Assembly (NCBI RefSeq): GCF_004349235.1
Contig: NZ_SMKY01000041.1
Span: forward strand, 1 to 44,771
DNA from: Actinomadura darangshiensis
GTDB taxonomy: Bacteria > Actinomycetota > Actinomycetes > Streptosporangiales > Streptosporangiaceae
Direction: 5' to 3'
Length of the DNA stretch: 44,771 nucleotides
Within the stretch, counting starts at the first letter, position 1. Each line of letters starts with the position of its first letter. The translations under genes and the position numbers were made by a program. This document shows, piece after piece, positions 34,945 to 44,771 of this stretch. The notes beneath the pieces were generated by a model that worked only from the letters and a program-made list of their open reading frames with translations, was not told the DNA's origin and did no database searches.

Positions 34945-36366
34945 TCACGTCCGGTACGTGGCCGTCCCGTCGGAGCGTCCCTCGGTGGCGTCCTTGGAGA
35001 GCCGCCGGGTGAGGAACAGGCCCTCCAGGGCGAACTCCAGCGCGGCCGCGGCCTGTCCCGGGGACTCCCCGCTCATGCCGAGCCGTTCCATGATCTTGGC
35101 GAGGCCGGGGACCTGGCCGATGCGGCGCAGCAGCTCCGCGGCGGGCACCAGCTCGCCCGACTCGACGCTGTCCCCGGAGTCGAACTTGTCGAGCAGCCCG
35201 TTCAGGTCGGCGGCGCCCAGCGTCCGCCGGTAGGTCTCGGCGACCGCGCGGCGCAGCAGGTGCTCCAGCACCTCCTGCTCGCGGCCCTCCTCGCTGACCT
35301 CGAACTCCACCTTGCCCATCAGCGACGGCACGACGGCGGGCAGGTCGCAGATCCGCGCGACGGCGCGCTCCTCCCCGGCGAGCGCCGCCCGCCGCACCGC
35401 GCCCGCCGCGACGGTCTCGGCGCCGGCGAGCGCGAACCGCGCGGACACGCCGGAGCGCGCGTCCACCGCCGTCGACTCCCGGACGAGCCGGGTGAACCGC
35501 CCGATGATCTCGACCAGGTGGTCGGGCACCTCGGCGGGCAGCCCGGCGAGGTCGGCGAAGTCGCTCTCCTGCCGGATCAGCGCCAGCTCGGCGTCCAGTT
35601 CGAGGGGGTAGTGGGTGCGGATCTCGGCGCCGAAGCGGTCCTTCAGCGGGGTGATGATCCGGCCGCGGTTGGTGTAGTCCTCGGGGTTGGCGGACGCGAT
35701 GAGCAGCACGTCCAGCGGCAGCCGCAGCGCGTAGCCGCGAATCTGGACGTCGCGCTCCTCCAGCACGTTGAGCAGCGACACCTGGATGCGCTCGGCGAGG
35801 TCGGGCAGTTCGTTGATGGAGAAGACGCCGCGGTTGGTGCGCGGGACCAGCCCGAAGTGGACGGTCTCGGGGTCGCCGAGCGTGCGGCCCTCCGCCACCT
35901 TGATCGGGTCGACGTCGCCGATGAGGTCGCCGACGCTGGTGTCGGGGGTGGCGAGCTTCTCGCCGTACCGCTCGTCGCGGTGCTTCCACTCGACCGGCAG
36001 CTCGCCGCCCAGTTCGGCGGCCAGCCTGCGGCACCGCACGCACACCGGCGCGTACGGGTGGTCGTTGATCTCGCAGCCCGCGACCACCGGCGTCCACTCG
36101 TCCAGCAGCCCGGCCAGGGTGCGGATCAGCCGCGTCTTGCCCTGCCCGCGCTCGCCCAGCAGCACCAGGTCGTGCCCGGCGAGCAGGGCCCGCTCCAGGT
36201 GGGGGAGGACGGTGTCGTCGAACCCGAGGATGCCGGGGAACCGAGGCTCCCCGGAGCGCAGCCGGTCGAGCAGGTTGCGGCGGATCTCGGCCTTGACGGG
36301 AAGCTGGACGTGACCGCTGTTGCGCAGCTCGTCCAGAGTGGATTCGCGTGGTGTGGATGAACGCAC
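34945..36366 (-). CDS. AAA+ ATPase, MoxR / magnesium-chelatase-like
   Basis: A 473-residue AAA+ protein. Walker A is GERGQGKTR at 71-79 (Lys77); the Walker B region is GVFSINELPDL, followed by LLNVLEERDVQIRGYAL and a sensor 1-like LLIASANPEDYTNRGRI. The helical lid follows, with SGVSARFALAGAETVAAGA. Between Walker A and B is an extra stretch with three Cys, GCEINDHPYAPVCVRCRRL, that could bind metal and is not part of the AAA+ core. The GTG start lies at the divergent gap facing FIST. It acts with the downstream VWA protein. True chelatase activity is not implied: no tetrapyrrole genes are nearby. Confidence 0.9.
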   Translation of the reverse strand: MRSSTPRESTLDELRNSGHVQLPVKAEIRRNLLDRLRSGEPRFPGILGFDDTVLPHLERALLAGHDLVLLGERGQGKTRLIRTLAGLLDEWTPVVAGCEINDHPYAPVCVRCRRLAAELGGELPVEWKHRDERYGEKLATPDTSVGDLIGDVDPIKVAEGRTLGDPETVHFGLVPRTNRGVFSINELPDLAERIQVSLLNVLEERDVQIRGYALRLPLDVLLIASANPEDYTNRGRIITPLKDRFGAEIRTHYPLELDAELALIRQESDFADLAGLPAEVPDHLVEIIGRFTRLVRESTAVDARSGVSARFALAGAETVAAGAVRRAALAGEERAVARICDLPAVVPSLMGKVEFEVSEEGREQEVLEHLLRRAVAETYRRTLGAADLNGLLDKFDSGDSVESGELVPAAELLRRIGQVPGLAKIMERLGMSGESPGQAAAALEFALEGLFLTRRLSKDATEGRSDGTATYRT

Positions 36367-36521
36367 GCGATCGACACTACGTCGCCGGTGCGCGGAATCG
36401 CACCCCCGCCGGGGATTCGCCCGGCGTGCCCCGGCCCGCCGGTGTTTGGGTGGAGGGCGTGCGGCGGGGGAGACTGACGGTGTGAACCGATTGGGCGAAC
36501 AGAGTGGGGGAGGCGGCGCCG

Positions 36522-37700
36522 ATGGCGCGATTCGGTGATGGCCTGGCCCTCGGACCCGACCTGTCCAGCGCCGCCGCGGCGGCGGTCGAGCAGGCGCTCG
36601 CGCCGCTCAGCGCGGCGCCCGACCTGGTGTGCGTGTTCGTCACGGGGGACGACCCCGACGAGGTCGAGGAGGCGGCGGTGGCCGCGGAGCAGGCGGCCGG
36701 GCCCGCGCTGCTGCTCGGCTGCAGCGCGTCGGGGGTGATCGGCGCCGGGCGCGGCGTGGAGGAGCGCGGCGCGGTCAGCGCGTGGGCGGCGGTGCTGCCC
36801 GGCGCGCGGCTGGACGCGTTCCGGCTGGAGACCCTCAAGGGCGACGACCGGCTCATCGTGGTCGGGATGCCCGAGGGGCAGGTCGACGACGTGGTCGGCG
36901 TGCTGCTGGCCGACCCCTACAGCTTCCCGGTGGACGCGTTCGTGGAGCGCTCCGACGACGCGCTGCCCGGGCTGCCGCTGGTCGGCGGGCTCGCCGAGGG
37001 CAGCGGGCTCGGCGAGACCGGGCACGGCGAGGTACGGCTGTTCGTCGGCGGCGAGGTGTACCGGGACGGCGCGGTCGGCGTGGTGATCGGCGGGGACGTC
37101 GCCGCCGCCACGGTGGTCAGCCAGGGCGCCCGCCCGATCGGCCCCGACATGGTGGTCACCAAGGCCGAGGAGAACGTCCTGTACGAGCTGGCCGGCGCGC
37201 CCGCGCTGGAGAAGCTGGAGCAGATCGTCGTCGAGCTGCCGGAGGAGGAGCAGGAGCTCGCGGGGCGCGGCCTGCTGATCGGCGTCGCGATGGACGAGTA
37301 CGCCGACGTGCACGAGCACGGCGACTTCCTCGTCCGGGGCGTGGTCGGCGCCGACACCGACACCGGCGCCATCGCGATCGGCGACGTGGTGGACGTGGGG
37401 CGCACCGTCCGGTTCCAGGTCCGGGACGCGGGCGCCGCCGAGGAGGACCTCGCCGCCCTCCTGGAGCGGTTCGACCTGGCACCGGTCGAGGGCGCGCTGC
37501 TGTTCTCCTGCAACGGGCGCGGTCAGGCGATGTTCCCCGACTCCGACCACGACGCGAAGGTCCTCGACCGCGCGTTCGGCCCCGCCGGGGTGGGCGGGTT
37601 CTTCGCCGCCGGTGAGATCGGGCCGGTCGCGGGACGCAACCACGTGCACGGCTTCACCGCGTCGATCCTGGCTTTCGGCAGGGCGGAGGACACGGCTTGA
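36522..37700 (+). CDS. FIST N- and C-domain sensory protein
   Basis: A 392-residue cytosolic protein with the FIST N domain (ALLLGCSASGVIGAGRGVEE, GLPLVGGLAEGSG) and FIST C domain (GALLFSCNGRGQAMFP, GGFFAAGEIGPV, HVHGFTASILAFG). FIST domains are proposed to bind small ligands such as amino acids for signal transduction. Here there is no attached kinase or cyclase, so it would act as a stand-alone sensor or carrier. ATG 36522 is chosen because GGGGGAGG lies 8 nt upstream; a GTG at 36504 is also in frame. The stop TGA overlaps a TTG that begins the open frame of the ROK gene. Confidence 0.88.
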   Translation: MARFGDGLALGPDLSSAAAAAVEQALAPLSAAPDLVCVFVTGDDPDEVEEAAVAAEQAAGPALLLGCSASGVIGAGRGVEERGAVSAWAAVLPGARLDAFRLETLKGDDRLIVVGMPEGQVDDVVGVLLADPYSFPVDAFVERSDDALPGLPLVGGLAEGSGLGETGHGEVRLFVGGEVYRDGAVGVVIGGDVAAATVVSQGARPIGPDMVVTKAEENVLYELAGAPALEKLEQIVVELPEEEQELAGRGLLIGVAMDEYADVHEHGDFLVRGVVGADTDTGAIAIGDVVDVGRTVRFQVRDAGAAEEDLAALLERFDLAPVEGALLFSCNGRGQAMFPDSDHDAKVLDRAFGPAGVGGFFAAGEIGPVAGRNHVHGFTASILAFGRAEDTA

Positions 37701-37750
37701 GCGAAGCGAACCGGGGGGCGCGGGGGGTCGTCCCCCCGCAAGAGACACGC
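37697..37750 (+). repeat. Palindromic repeat copy 5, between FIST and ROK
   Basis: The 54-bp element starts with TTGAGCGAAGCGAACC and has a perfect stem, GCGGGGGG (37720-37727) with CCCCCCGC (37732-37739), loop TCGT. TTGAGCG occurs at its left end (37697) and again just after its right end (37751), as if duplicated. Its length is a multiple of three, and it is open in the ROK frame. Confidence 0.75.
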
Positions 37751-38695
37751 TTGAGCGTCGTGCTCGCAGTGGACATCGGCGGCACGAAGCTGGCCGCCGC
37801 GCTGGTCGAACCCGATGGACGCGTCGTCGTCCAGGACCGTGCCCCCACCCCGAACGCGCCCGGCGTGGACGGCGAGGAGCTGTGGCAGGCGCTGGAGGCG
37901 CTGCTCGGCAAGCTCGTCGCCGACGCGGGCGGCCCGCCGCTCGCGGGCGTCGGCGTCGGCTGCGGCGGGCCGATGACCTGGCCGGCCGCCGAGGTGTCCC
38001 CGCTGAACATCCCGGCGTGGCGGGGCTTCCCGCTGCGCGAGCGACTTCGCGACCGGTATCCCGGCCTGCCCGTCCGGATCCACAACGACGCGATCTGCGT
38101 CGCGATCGGCGAGCACTGGCTCGGCGCCGGGCGCGGGCACGGCAACGTCCTCGGCATGGTGGTGTCGACGGGGGTCGGCGGCGGGCTCATCCTCGGCGGG
38201 CGCCTGGTGAACGGCGCCAGCGGCAACGCCGGGCACATCGGGCACATCATCGTCGACCCGGGCGGCCCGCCCTGCGAATGCGGAGGACGCGGCTGCCTGG
38301 AGGCGGTCGCGCGCGGCCCCGGGCTCGTGGCGTGGGCGCGGGAGCAGGGCTGGCGGCCGGGGAGCCGGGACGCCACCGGCGTCGAGCTGGCCGCCGACGC
38401 CCGCGGCGCGGACCCGGTCGCGGGCGCGGCGATGCGCCGGGCGGGCCGCGCCATCGGCATCGCGATCGCGTCCGCGACGCACCTGTGCGACCTGGAGGTC
38501 GTGGCGATCGGAGGCGGCCTGTCGCAGGCGGGGCCGCTGCTCTTCGACCCCCTGGCGGACGCGTTCCGGACGCACGCCCGGATGGAGTTCGCGCGCCGCG
38601 TCCGGATCGTCCCGGCCGAGCTCGGCCAGACCGCCGGGCTCGTCGGCGCCGCCGCCCTGGTCTACGCACAAGATCGCTATTGGAGTGCGGGCTGA
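37751..38695 (+). CDS. ROK family sugar kinase (glucokinase-like)
   Basis: A 314-residue ROK protein, probably phosphorylating glucose or a related sugar with ATP. The phosphate-binding VVLAVDIGGTKLAAALV is at the N-terminus, followed by LPVRIHNDAICVAIGEHW, STGVGGGLILGGRLVNG, GHIGHIIVDPGG, and the ROK zinc signature CECGGRGCLE. There is no N-terminal helix-turn-helix, so it is a kinase rather than a ROK repressor. The TTG at 37751 is chosen because the fold begins there and AAGAGA lies 6 nt upstream; the frame is open from TTG 37697, through the inserted repeat, and annotators may use that start. The next gene is ilvA, 25 bp on. Confidence 0.9.
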   Translation: MSVVLAVDIGGTKLAAALVEPDGRVVVQDRAPTPNAPGVDGEELWQALEALLGKLVADAGGPPLAGVGVGCGGPMTWPAAEVSPLNIPAWRGFPLRERLRDRYPGLPVRIHNDAICVAIGEHWLGAGRGHGNVLGMVVSTGVGGGLILGGRLVNGASGNAGHIGHIIVDPGGPPCECGGRGCLEAVARGPGLVAWAREQGWRPGSRDATGVELAADARGADPVAGAAMRRAGRAIGIAIASATHLCDLEVVAIGGGLSQAGPLLFDPLADAFRTHARMEFARRVRIVPAELGQTAGLVGAAALVYAQDRYWSAG

Positions 38696-38720
38696 GCGGG
38701 GCGGGTGCGAGGATCGGACA

Positions 38721-39947
38721 ATGACCACCGTCAGCCTTGACGATGTCCGCGCTGCGCACGACCTGCTCAGCACGGTCGCCGTCGCCACCCCGCTCGTGCC
38801 CTCCCGGGTACTGTCCGAGCAGATCGGCGGGCCCGTCCTGCTGAAGTGCGAGAACCTGCAGCGCACCGGTTCCTTCAAGATCCGCGGCGCCTATGTGCGG
38901 ATCGCCGGGCTGAGCCCGCGGGAACGGGCCGGCGGCGTCGTCGCGGCCAGCGCCGGCAACCACGCGCAGGGCGTCGCGCTCGCCGCGTCCATGCTCGGCT
39001 GCAAGGCCACGGTCTTCATGCCCGTCGGCGCCCCGCTCCCCAAGATCGCCGCGACCCGCGGGTACGGGGCCGAGATCGTCTTCCCCGGCCCGACCGTGGA
39101 CGACTGCCTCCTCGCCGCGCAGGAGTACGCCGACGAGTGCGGCGCGGTCTTCATCCACCCGTTCGACCACCCCGACGTCGTCGCCGGGCAGGCGACCATC
39201 GGCCTGGAGATCATGGAGCAGTGCCCGGACGCCCGGACGATCGTGGTGCCGGTCGGCGGCGGCGGGCTGCTGGCGGGGATCGCGGCGGCGGCCAAGGGCC
39301 TGGTCAAGGAGGCCGGCGGCGGCCAGGAGATCAAGCTCATCGGCGCGCAGGCCAAGCGCGCCGCGGCCTTCCCGGCCTCGCTCGCCGCCGGCCGGCCCAC
39401 GCAGATCGAGCTCGAGCCGACGATGGCGGACGGGATCGCCGTCGGCCGTCCCGGCGACCTGACCTACGCCATGTTCACCGAGCTGGTCGACGCCGTGGTC
39501 ACGGTGACCGAGGAGTCGATCTCCCAGGCGCTGCTGCTCTGCCTGGAGCGCGCGAAGCAGGTCGTCGAGCCGGCGGGCGCCGCCGGGGTCGCGGCACTGC
39601 TGGAGCACGCGTACGCGGTCGAGCCGCCCGTGGTGGTGCTGCTGTCGGGCGGCAACATCGACCCGCTGCTGCTGTCGAAGGTGCTGCGGCACGGCCTCGC
39701 GGGCGCCGGCCGGTACCTCGTCGTCCGCTGCCGGCTGAAGGACCGTCCGGGCGCCCTCGTGACCCTGCTGGGCGAGCTGGCCGAACTCGGCGTCAACGTC
39801 CTGGACGTGATGCACGAGCGCGTGGCCGCCCGCCTGCACGTGGAGGAGGCCGAGGTCCTGATGCACCTGGAGACGCGAGGGGCCGACCACTCCGAAGACG
39901 TGATCGGCCGCCTGCGCGAAAAGGGCTACACCCTGACCCTGAGCTGA
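38721..39947 (+). CDS. ilvA: Threonine ammonia-lyase (dehydratase) with ACT domain
   Basis: This PLP enzyme deaminates threonine to 2-oxobutanoate, feeding isoleucine synthesis or threonine breakdown. The 408-residue protein has PLP Lys53 in GSFKIRGAYVR, VVAASAGNHAQGVALAA, VPVGGGGLLAGIAAAAKG, and a C-terminal single ACT domain (RLKDRPGALVTLLGELAELG) that likely binds a regulatory amino acid. One ACT domain and ~400 residues fit the short form, found in both catabolic and biosynthetic enzymes. With cbs and metB the window holds three PLP enzymes around 2-oxobutanoate metabolism. The ATG follows GAGGAT at 6 nt. Confidence 0.93.
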   Translation: MTTVSLDDVRAAHDLLSTVAVATPLVPSRVLSEQIGGPVLLKCENLQRTGSFKIRGAYVRIAGLSPRERAGGVVAASAGNHAQGVALAASMLGCKATVFMPVGAPLPKIAATRGYGAEIVFPGPTVDDCLLAAQEYADECGAVFIHPFDHPDVVAGQATIGLEIMEQCPDARTIVVPVGGGGLLAGIAAAAKGLVKEAGGGQEIKLIGAQAKRAAAFPASLAAGRPTQIELEPTMADGIAVGRPGDLTYAMFTELVDAVVTVTEESISQALLLCLERAKQVVEPAGAAGVAALLEHAYAVEPPVVVLLSGGNIDPLLLSKVLRHGLAGAGRYLVVRCRLKDRPGALVTLLGELAELGVNVLDVMHERVAARLHVEEAEVLMHLETRGADHSEDVIGRLREKGYTLTLS

Positions 39948-41369
39948 TCAGAGGGAGGGCTTGCCCTCCGAGTAGAGCCAGGACTTTGCCCAGGCGTCCA
40001 AGTTCTCGTGGGAGAGGCGCGCGGCGAAGGCCACGAAGTCCTTCGTCGAGGCGTTGCCGTTCCGGTGCGCTGAGGGCCACGCCTTCAGCAGCCGGTAGAA
40101 GTCCTTGTCGCCGATGGTCTTGCGCAGGACGTGGATGGCCATCGCGCCCCGGTCGTAGACGAGCCCGTCGAAGATGTGGTCGCGGCCCGGGTCGGAGACC
40201 TTGCCCTTCCACAGGCCGTCGCCGACCGGGGTCGCGTAGACCCCGTCGAAGACCTGCTGAGCGGTCTTGCCGCCGTGCGCGGCCCCGTACAGCCACTCGG
40301 AGTACGTCGCGAAGCCCTCGTTCAGCCAGATGTCGGCCCACCTCGCCGGGGACACCGAGTCGCCGAACCACTGGTGGCCCAGCTCGTGCGCGAGCAGGTC
40401 CGGCGACGGGATGCTGCCCGGACGGCGGCCCAGGTCGTACACCGGGCGGCCCTGCGTCTCCAGCGCGTACCCGACCCCGGCCTTCACCGTGATCCCGCCC
40501 GTCGAGCTGAACGGGTAGCGCCCGTACAGCCCGTTCTCGAAGTCGGTGACCTCGGCGGTCTGCTCGTGGAACTTCTTCGCGTCCGCCGGCTTGATGGCCA
40601 TGGCGTGGTCGGTGGCCGTCAGGTTCGGGATGCCGGCCTTCGTCCGCCCCGTGACGACGTCGTACTTGCCGAAGGCGACCATGGCGAGCTCACTGGCCAT
40701 CGGGCTCCGCATGACCCAGCGCGTCGTCGTCCACCCGTGCTCGGACCACCTGCCGCGCAGGTCGCCGTTGGCCAGCGTGGTGAGGTCCTTCGGCGCCGTC
40801 AGCGTGAACGTGTACGTCGCCTTGTCGGTCGGGTGGTCGTTCACCGGGTACACGGCGGCGGCGCCGAACGGCTGGTTGAGCATCACCCCGCCGTCGGCCG
40901 TCGGGATCCAGCCGGACGTGCCCAGCGCCGGGTCGTTGATCGTCTGCGGGACGCCCGAGTACGCGACCGTCACCGTGAACCTCCGGTGCTCGCGCAGGCC
41001 CTTGCGCGGCGTGATCACGAGTTCCTGGGCGCCGGTCCGCTCGTAGGACGCCTTGTGCCCGTCCACCCGCAGCGAGGAGATCTTCAGCGGGCCGAGGAAG
41101 TCCAGGTCGAACCGGGACAGGTTCTGCGTCGCCCGCGCCTCGACCCGGGCGACGGCCCGGACCGCCTTCGTCGCCGGGTCGTACTTCAGGCCGATGTCGT
41201 AGTGGGCGACGTCGAAGCCGCCGTTGCCCATGTCCGGGAAGTAGGGGTCGCCCGCGCCGGGCGCGCCGGGCGTGAACCGCGCGGCCGCGCCGGCCGGCGC
41301 GGCGGTGACCGCGAGGGTCGCCGCGACGCCCAGCGTCACGGCGGCCAGGGTTCTGGGGGTTCTGCTCAT
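39948..41369 (-). CDS. Secreted M1-family metallopeptidase, short form (copy A)
   Basis: A 473-residue exported zinc peptidase of the gluzincin/aminopeptidase N family. The signal peptide ends at about PAGAAA. An N-terminal beta domain ([15 protein letters not shown]) leads to the catalytic domain: [12 protein letters not shown] in place of the GAMEN exopeptidase motif, zinc site [11 protein letters not shown] (H328, E329, H332) and [10 protein letters not shown] with third ligand E351. The C-terminal helical domain of full-length PepN is missing, as in the secreted actinobacterial short forms. Its stop abuts that of ilvA. A related second copy lies directly upstream, so this is a tandem duplication. 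Confidence 0.92.
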   Translation of the reverse strand: MSRTPRTLAAVTLGVAATLAVTAAPAGAAARFTPGAPGAGDPYFPDMGNGGFDVAHYDIGLKYDPATKAVRAVARVEARATQNLSRFDLDFLGPLKISSLRVDGHKASYERTGAQELVITPRKGLREHRRFTVTVAYSGVPQTINDPALGTSGWIPTADGGVMLNQPFGAAAVYPVNDHPTDKATYTFTLTAPKDLTTLANGDLRGRWSEHGWTTTRWVMRSPMASELAMVAFGKYDVVTGRTKAGIPNLTATDHAMAIKPADAKKFHEQTAEVTDFENGLYGRYPFSSTGGITVKAGVGYALETQGRPVYDLGRRPGSIPSPDLLAHELGHQWFGDSVSPARWADIWLNEGFATYSEWLYGAAHGGKTAQQVFDGVYATPVGDGLWKGKVSDPGRDHIFDGLVYDRGAMAIHVLRKTIGDKDFYRLLKAWPSAHRNGNASTKDFVAFAARLSHENLDAWAKSWLYSEGKPSL

Positions 41370-41492
41370 CGACCTCGTCCTCGGTTCCCTCGGTAAGCCG
41401 TCACAACCGCGATCAAGACTTTCTCGTGATCAGGGCCGGTACAAGCGCGATTTGGTCTCAGATTGACGAGAACGAGGCCGTTCCAGAGCCCG

Positions 41493-43115
<1,623 letters not shown>

Positions 43116-43133
43116 ATGCACGCCGTCCAGCCT

Positions 43134-43155
43134 GCCGGGCGGAGCCCCGCCCGGC
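43134..43155 (-). terminator. Hairpin between RDD gene and peptidase copy B
   Basis: GCCGGGCGG and CCGCCCGGC form a perfect 9-bp stem with loop AGCC. It lies downstream of the first RDD gene and just upstream of the peptidase start, so it may end the RDD transcript. Confidence 0.55.
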
Positions 43156-43166
43156 AACTCGGATGC

Positions 43167-43197
43167 CCGGGACCGGGCCCCGGGGCCCAGGTCCCGG
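43167..43197 (-). terminator. Strong hairpin directly after the RDD gene
   Basis: CCGGGACC (43167-43174) pairs with GGTCCCGG (43190-43197), and the 15 nt between can pair again as GGGCCCC with GGGGCCC. It begins at the base after the RDD stop codon. With the hairpin at 43134 it makes a double terminator. Confidence 0.65.
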
Positions 43198-44052
43198 TCA
43201 GCGGTGGGCGTAGGGGTTCGGCTGGTACTGGTCGGCGCGGACGACGACGGTGTGCGCCACCTTGCAGTGCAGCGCCTGCTTGCGCGGGTCCCACAGGATC
43301 CACAGGACGTCGATCAGGCCGATGCAGCCGCAGATGCCGCCGAGCACGCTGTAGAACGCGGAGCGCCCCACGGCCTGGCCGGTGGTGATCGCCTGCCCGT
43401 CGTCCTCGCGGACGACCCGGATCCGCAGCAGCATCTTGCCCAGCGTCTGCCCCCACTTGGCGTGCATCAGCCAGTAGTAGAGGAACGCCAGCACGACGCT
43501 GATCGCGTTCGTCCCCACCTGGGCGCCGTTGTACATGGAGTCGCCCGGCTCCGGGTTGAACACGCGGTCCCAGTTGACGAACGGGATCGAGATCAGGCCC
43601 GTCACGATGCCGACGATGATGAGGTCGACGATGGCGGCGCCCAGCCGTGCCCAGCGGCTCGCGAGCTCGCCCGCCGGGTGGGCCTGCGGGCCCATGCCGT
43701 AGCCGGGCACGTCCCCGTAGCCCTGCTGGGCCTGGCCGGGGTACCGCTCGTACCCCTGCTGCCCGTACCCCTGCTGCCCGTACCCCTGCTGCCCGTAGCC
43801 CTGCTGGCCGTACCCCTGCTGCTCGTAGCCGGGCTGGCCGTACTGCTGCTGGCCGTAGCCCTGCCGACCGCCGTAGGGCTGATCGCCGTAAGGCTGCTGC
43901 TGCCCGTAGGGCTGTTCCCCGTACGGCTGCTGCTGGCCGCCGTACGGCGGGCCGCCGTAGGGACCCGGCTGTCCGGGCTGCTCCTGGTGCCCGTGCGGCC
44001 GGTTCTCTTCCGGCTCTCCCCCGGACGCGGGGTCGTGCGGCGGTTGCGTCAT
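43198..44052 (-). CDS. RDD family membrane protein with Gly/Tyr/Gln-rich repeats
   Basis: A 284-residue protein. The N-terminal ~135 residues are low-complexity, with repeats of GYGQQ, PYGQQ and PYGGP (for example [15 protein letters not shown]). The RDD domain follows: [19 protein letters not shown] with the Arg-Asp pair, a second helix [18 protein letters not shown] and a third around [20 protein letters not shown], ending in [20 protein letters not shown] proteins may be transporters or exchangers. The start MTQPP at 44052 is chosen; an ATG at 44088 is possible. It resembles the proline-rich antigen (Pra, Rv1078) of mycobacteria in layout. Copy number of the repeat may vary. Confidence 0.85.
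   Translation of the reverse strand: MTQPPHDPASGGEPEENRPHGHQEQPGQPGPYGGPPYGGQQQPYGEQPYGQQQPYGDQPYGGRQGYGQQQYGQPGYEQQGYGQQGYGQQGYGQQGYGQQGYERYPGQAQQGYGDVPGYGMGPQAHPAGELASRWARLGAAIVDLIIVGIVTGLISIPFVNWDRVFNPEPGDSMYNGAQVGTNAISVVLAFLYYWLMHAKWGQTLGKMLLRIRVVREDDGQAITTGQAVGRSAFYSVLGGICGCIGLIDVLWILWDPRKQALHCKVAHTVVVRADQYQPNPYAHR
43740..43860 (-). repeat. 15-bp tandem coding repeat (GYGQQ units)
   Basis: Unit CTGCTGCCCGTACCC on the plus strand is repeated about eight times with small changes. Each unit encodes one GYGQQ-type pentapeptide in the RDD protein. The near-identity of several units suggests recent expansion or slippage. Confidence 0.75.
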
Positions 44053-44155
44053 GCCGTCAGCGTCGCCGCGACGCGGCCGCGCAAACATCGCCGCGTCCGG
44101 GAGCCGCCCGAATGTTTACCCGCGGATGATCGGCGGTTGCCGGGGCGCCCGGCGG

Positions 44156-44771
44156 TCAGGACCGGGCGTACGGGTTCGGCGTCCACGGCGTCGCCTTGAC
44201 CACCATCGTCCTCGCCACCTTGTCGTGCAGGGCCTGACGCTGGTCGTCCCACAGGATCCACGCGTTGTCGAGCAGCCCGGCCATGCCGAGGATCCCCGCG
44301 GCGGGCGACAGGAAGTTCAGCGCGAGCGTCGCGATGCCGATGACGTACACGAACGCCTGCCTGCCGAGCGCCTGGCCCCAGGTCACCGCGGAATGGTCCG
44401 AGGCCTTCACCAGCCGGATGCCGAACGCCCGCTTGCCGACCGTCTGACCCCATTTGACGTGCAGGATCGCGTAGTAGGCGAAGCCCAGCAGGAACACGAT
44501 CGCGTACCCGCCCAGCAGCCGCGGGATGTCGTAGAGGTCCATCGGGTTCGTGATCGGCTCGCCGGACTCGATGGAGTCCTGCATCTTGTCCCAGCGGATC
44601 GAGAGCAGCACGACCGGTGTCGCCGCGACGCTGAGCAGGATGCTGTCCAGGATCCCGGCGCCGAGCCGCGCGAGCCGTCCGGCCCGCATGTCCTGCGGGC
44701 CGCCGGGATAGGGGGCGCCGGGAGGCCCGTAGCCGGGCCGGCCGTAGCCGGGCGGGGGCGGCGCTTGGGGC
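44156..44771 (-). CDS. Second RDD family membrane protein, 5' end outside window
   Basis: At least 204 residues; the frame stays open to the window's right edge, so the start lies beyond it. The visible N-terminal part is Pro/Gly/Tyr-rich (PPPPGYGRPGYGPPGAPYPG), then the RDD domain begins: [20 protein letters not shown] with Arg and Asp as expected, FAYYAILHVKWGQTVGKRAF, and the last helix before DDQRQALHDKVARTMVVKA. The Met at 44689 is internal and should not be taken as the start. It is a paralogue of the RDD gene 103 bp downstream, with a shorter, more Pro-rich tail. Possibly one transcription unit; the two may form a hetero-oligomer. Confidence 0.82.
   Translation of the reverse strand, partial: PQAPPPPGYGRPGYGPPGAPYPGGPQDMRAGRLARLGAGILDSILLSVAATPVVLLSIRWDKMQDSIESGEPITNPMDLYDIPRLLGGYAIVFLLGFAYYAILHVKWGQTVGKRAFGIRLVKASDHSAVTWGQALGRQAFVYVIGIATLALNFLSPAAGILGMAGLLDNAWILWDDQRQALHDKVARTMVVKATPWTPNPYARS

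Noticed and set aside
34945..36366. Magnesium chelatase of tetrapyrrole synthesis
   Set aside because: No bch/chl or cobalt-chelatase genes are nearby, and a MoxR/VWA pair fits better.
43740..43860. Regular repeats that might be taken for a CRISPR array
   Set aside because: The units are 15 bp with no spacers and encode GYGQQ pentapeptides in frame.

Overview
The window is about 72% G+C by eye, codes densely on both strands with GTG/TTG starts, and carries families typical of actinobacteria (DUF501, DUF4232, DUF2510, DUF4287, DUF2269, RDD, MMPL, FtsB-like, UdgB). I infer an actinomycete, probably an Actinomadura-like member of the Streptosporangiales. Genus and species cannot be fixed from the sequence alone. 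Most genes are ordinary chromosomal ones. I see no integrase, IS transposase, phage gene or CRISPR array.

Layout. (1) 1-13 kb and on to 14.6 kb: mfd, a SurA-like lipoprotein, mazG, a class A penicillin-binding protein, a quinone oxidoreductase, two small proteins, an orphan histidine kinase facing left, then eno, an FtsB-like protein, a DUF501 protein and a Ppx/GppA phosphatase. From memory, the order mfd-mazG-eno-ftsB-DUF501-ppx matches M. tuberculosis Rv1020-Rv1026. The left edge is abnormal: mfd lacks its first ~85 codons, and a backwards methyltransferase fragment sits there instead. (2) 14.6-20.1 kb: DUF2510 protein, UdgB-type uracil-DNA glycosylase, DUF4232 lipoprotein, type II NADH dehydrogenase, an unusual class I tRNA with anticodon UAA followed by hairpins, a Bax inhibitor-1 family membrane protein and a DUF4287 protein. 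(3) 20.3-23.3 kb: a 994-residue protein that appears to join a BRCT domain, a WD40-like propeller and a helical-repeat C-terminus. This is the least familiar gene here. (4) 23.3-31 kb: thiolase, SGNH hydrolase, cystathionine beta-synthase, an MMPL transporter and cystathionine gamma-synthase (the transsulfuration pair), again close to mycobacterial order (Rv1074c-Rv1079). (5) 31-39.9 kb: alpha/beta hydrolase, DUF2269 membrane protein, a VWA protein with its MoxR/chelatase-like AAA+ ATPase, a FIST sensor-domain protein, a ROK kinase and threonine dehydratase. (6) 39.9-44.8 kb: two tandem secreted M1-type metallopeptidases and two RDD membrane proteins with low-complexity Gly/Tyr/Gln/Pro tails. 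The second runs off the right edge.

The main unexplained structure is a small dispersed G/C-rich hairpin repeat. I find five copies. One lies in frame inside mfd, one separates FIST from ROK with a TTGAGCG duplication, and the stem ends co-vary between copies. Several genes have a -10-like TANNNT hexamer 6-9 nt before the start codon, suggesting leaderless mRNAs. The tRNA may likewise begin at its own first base.
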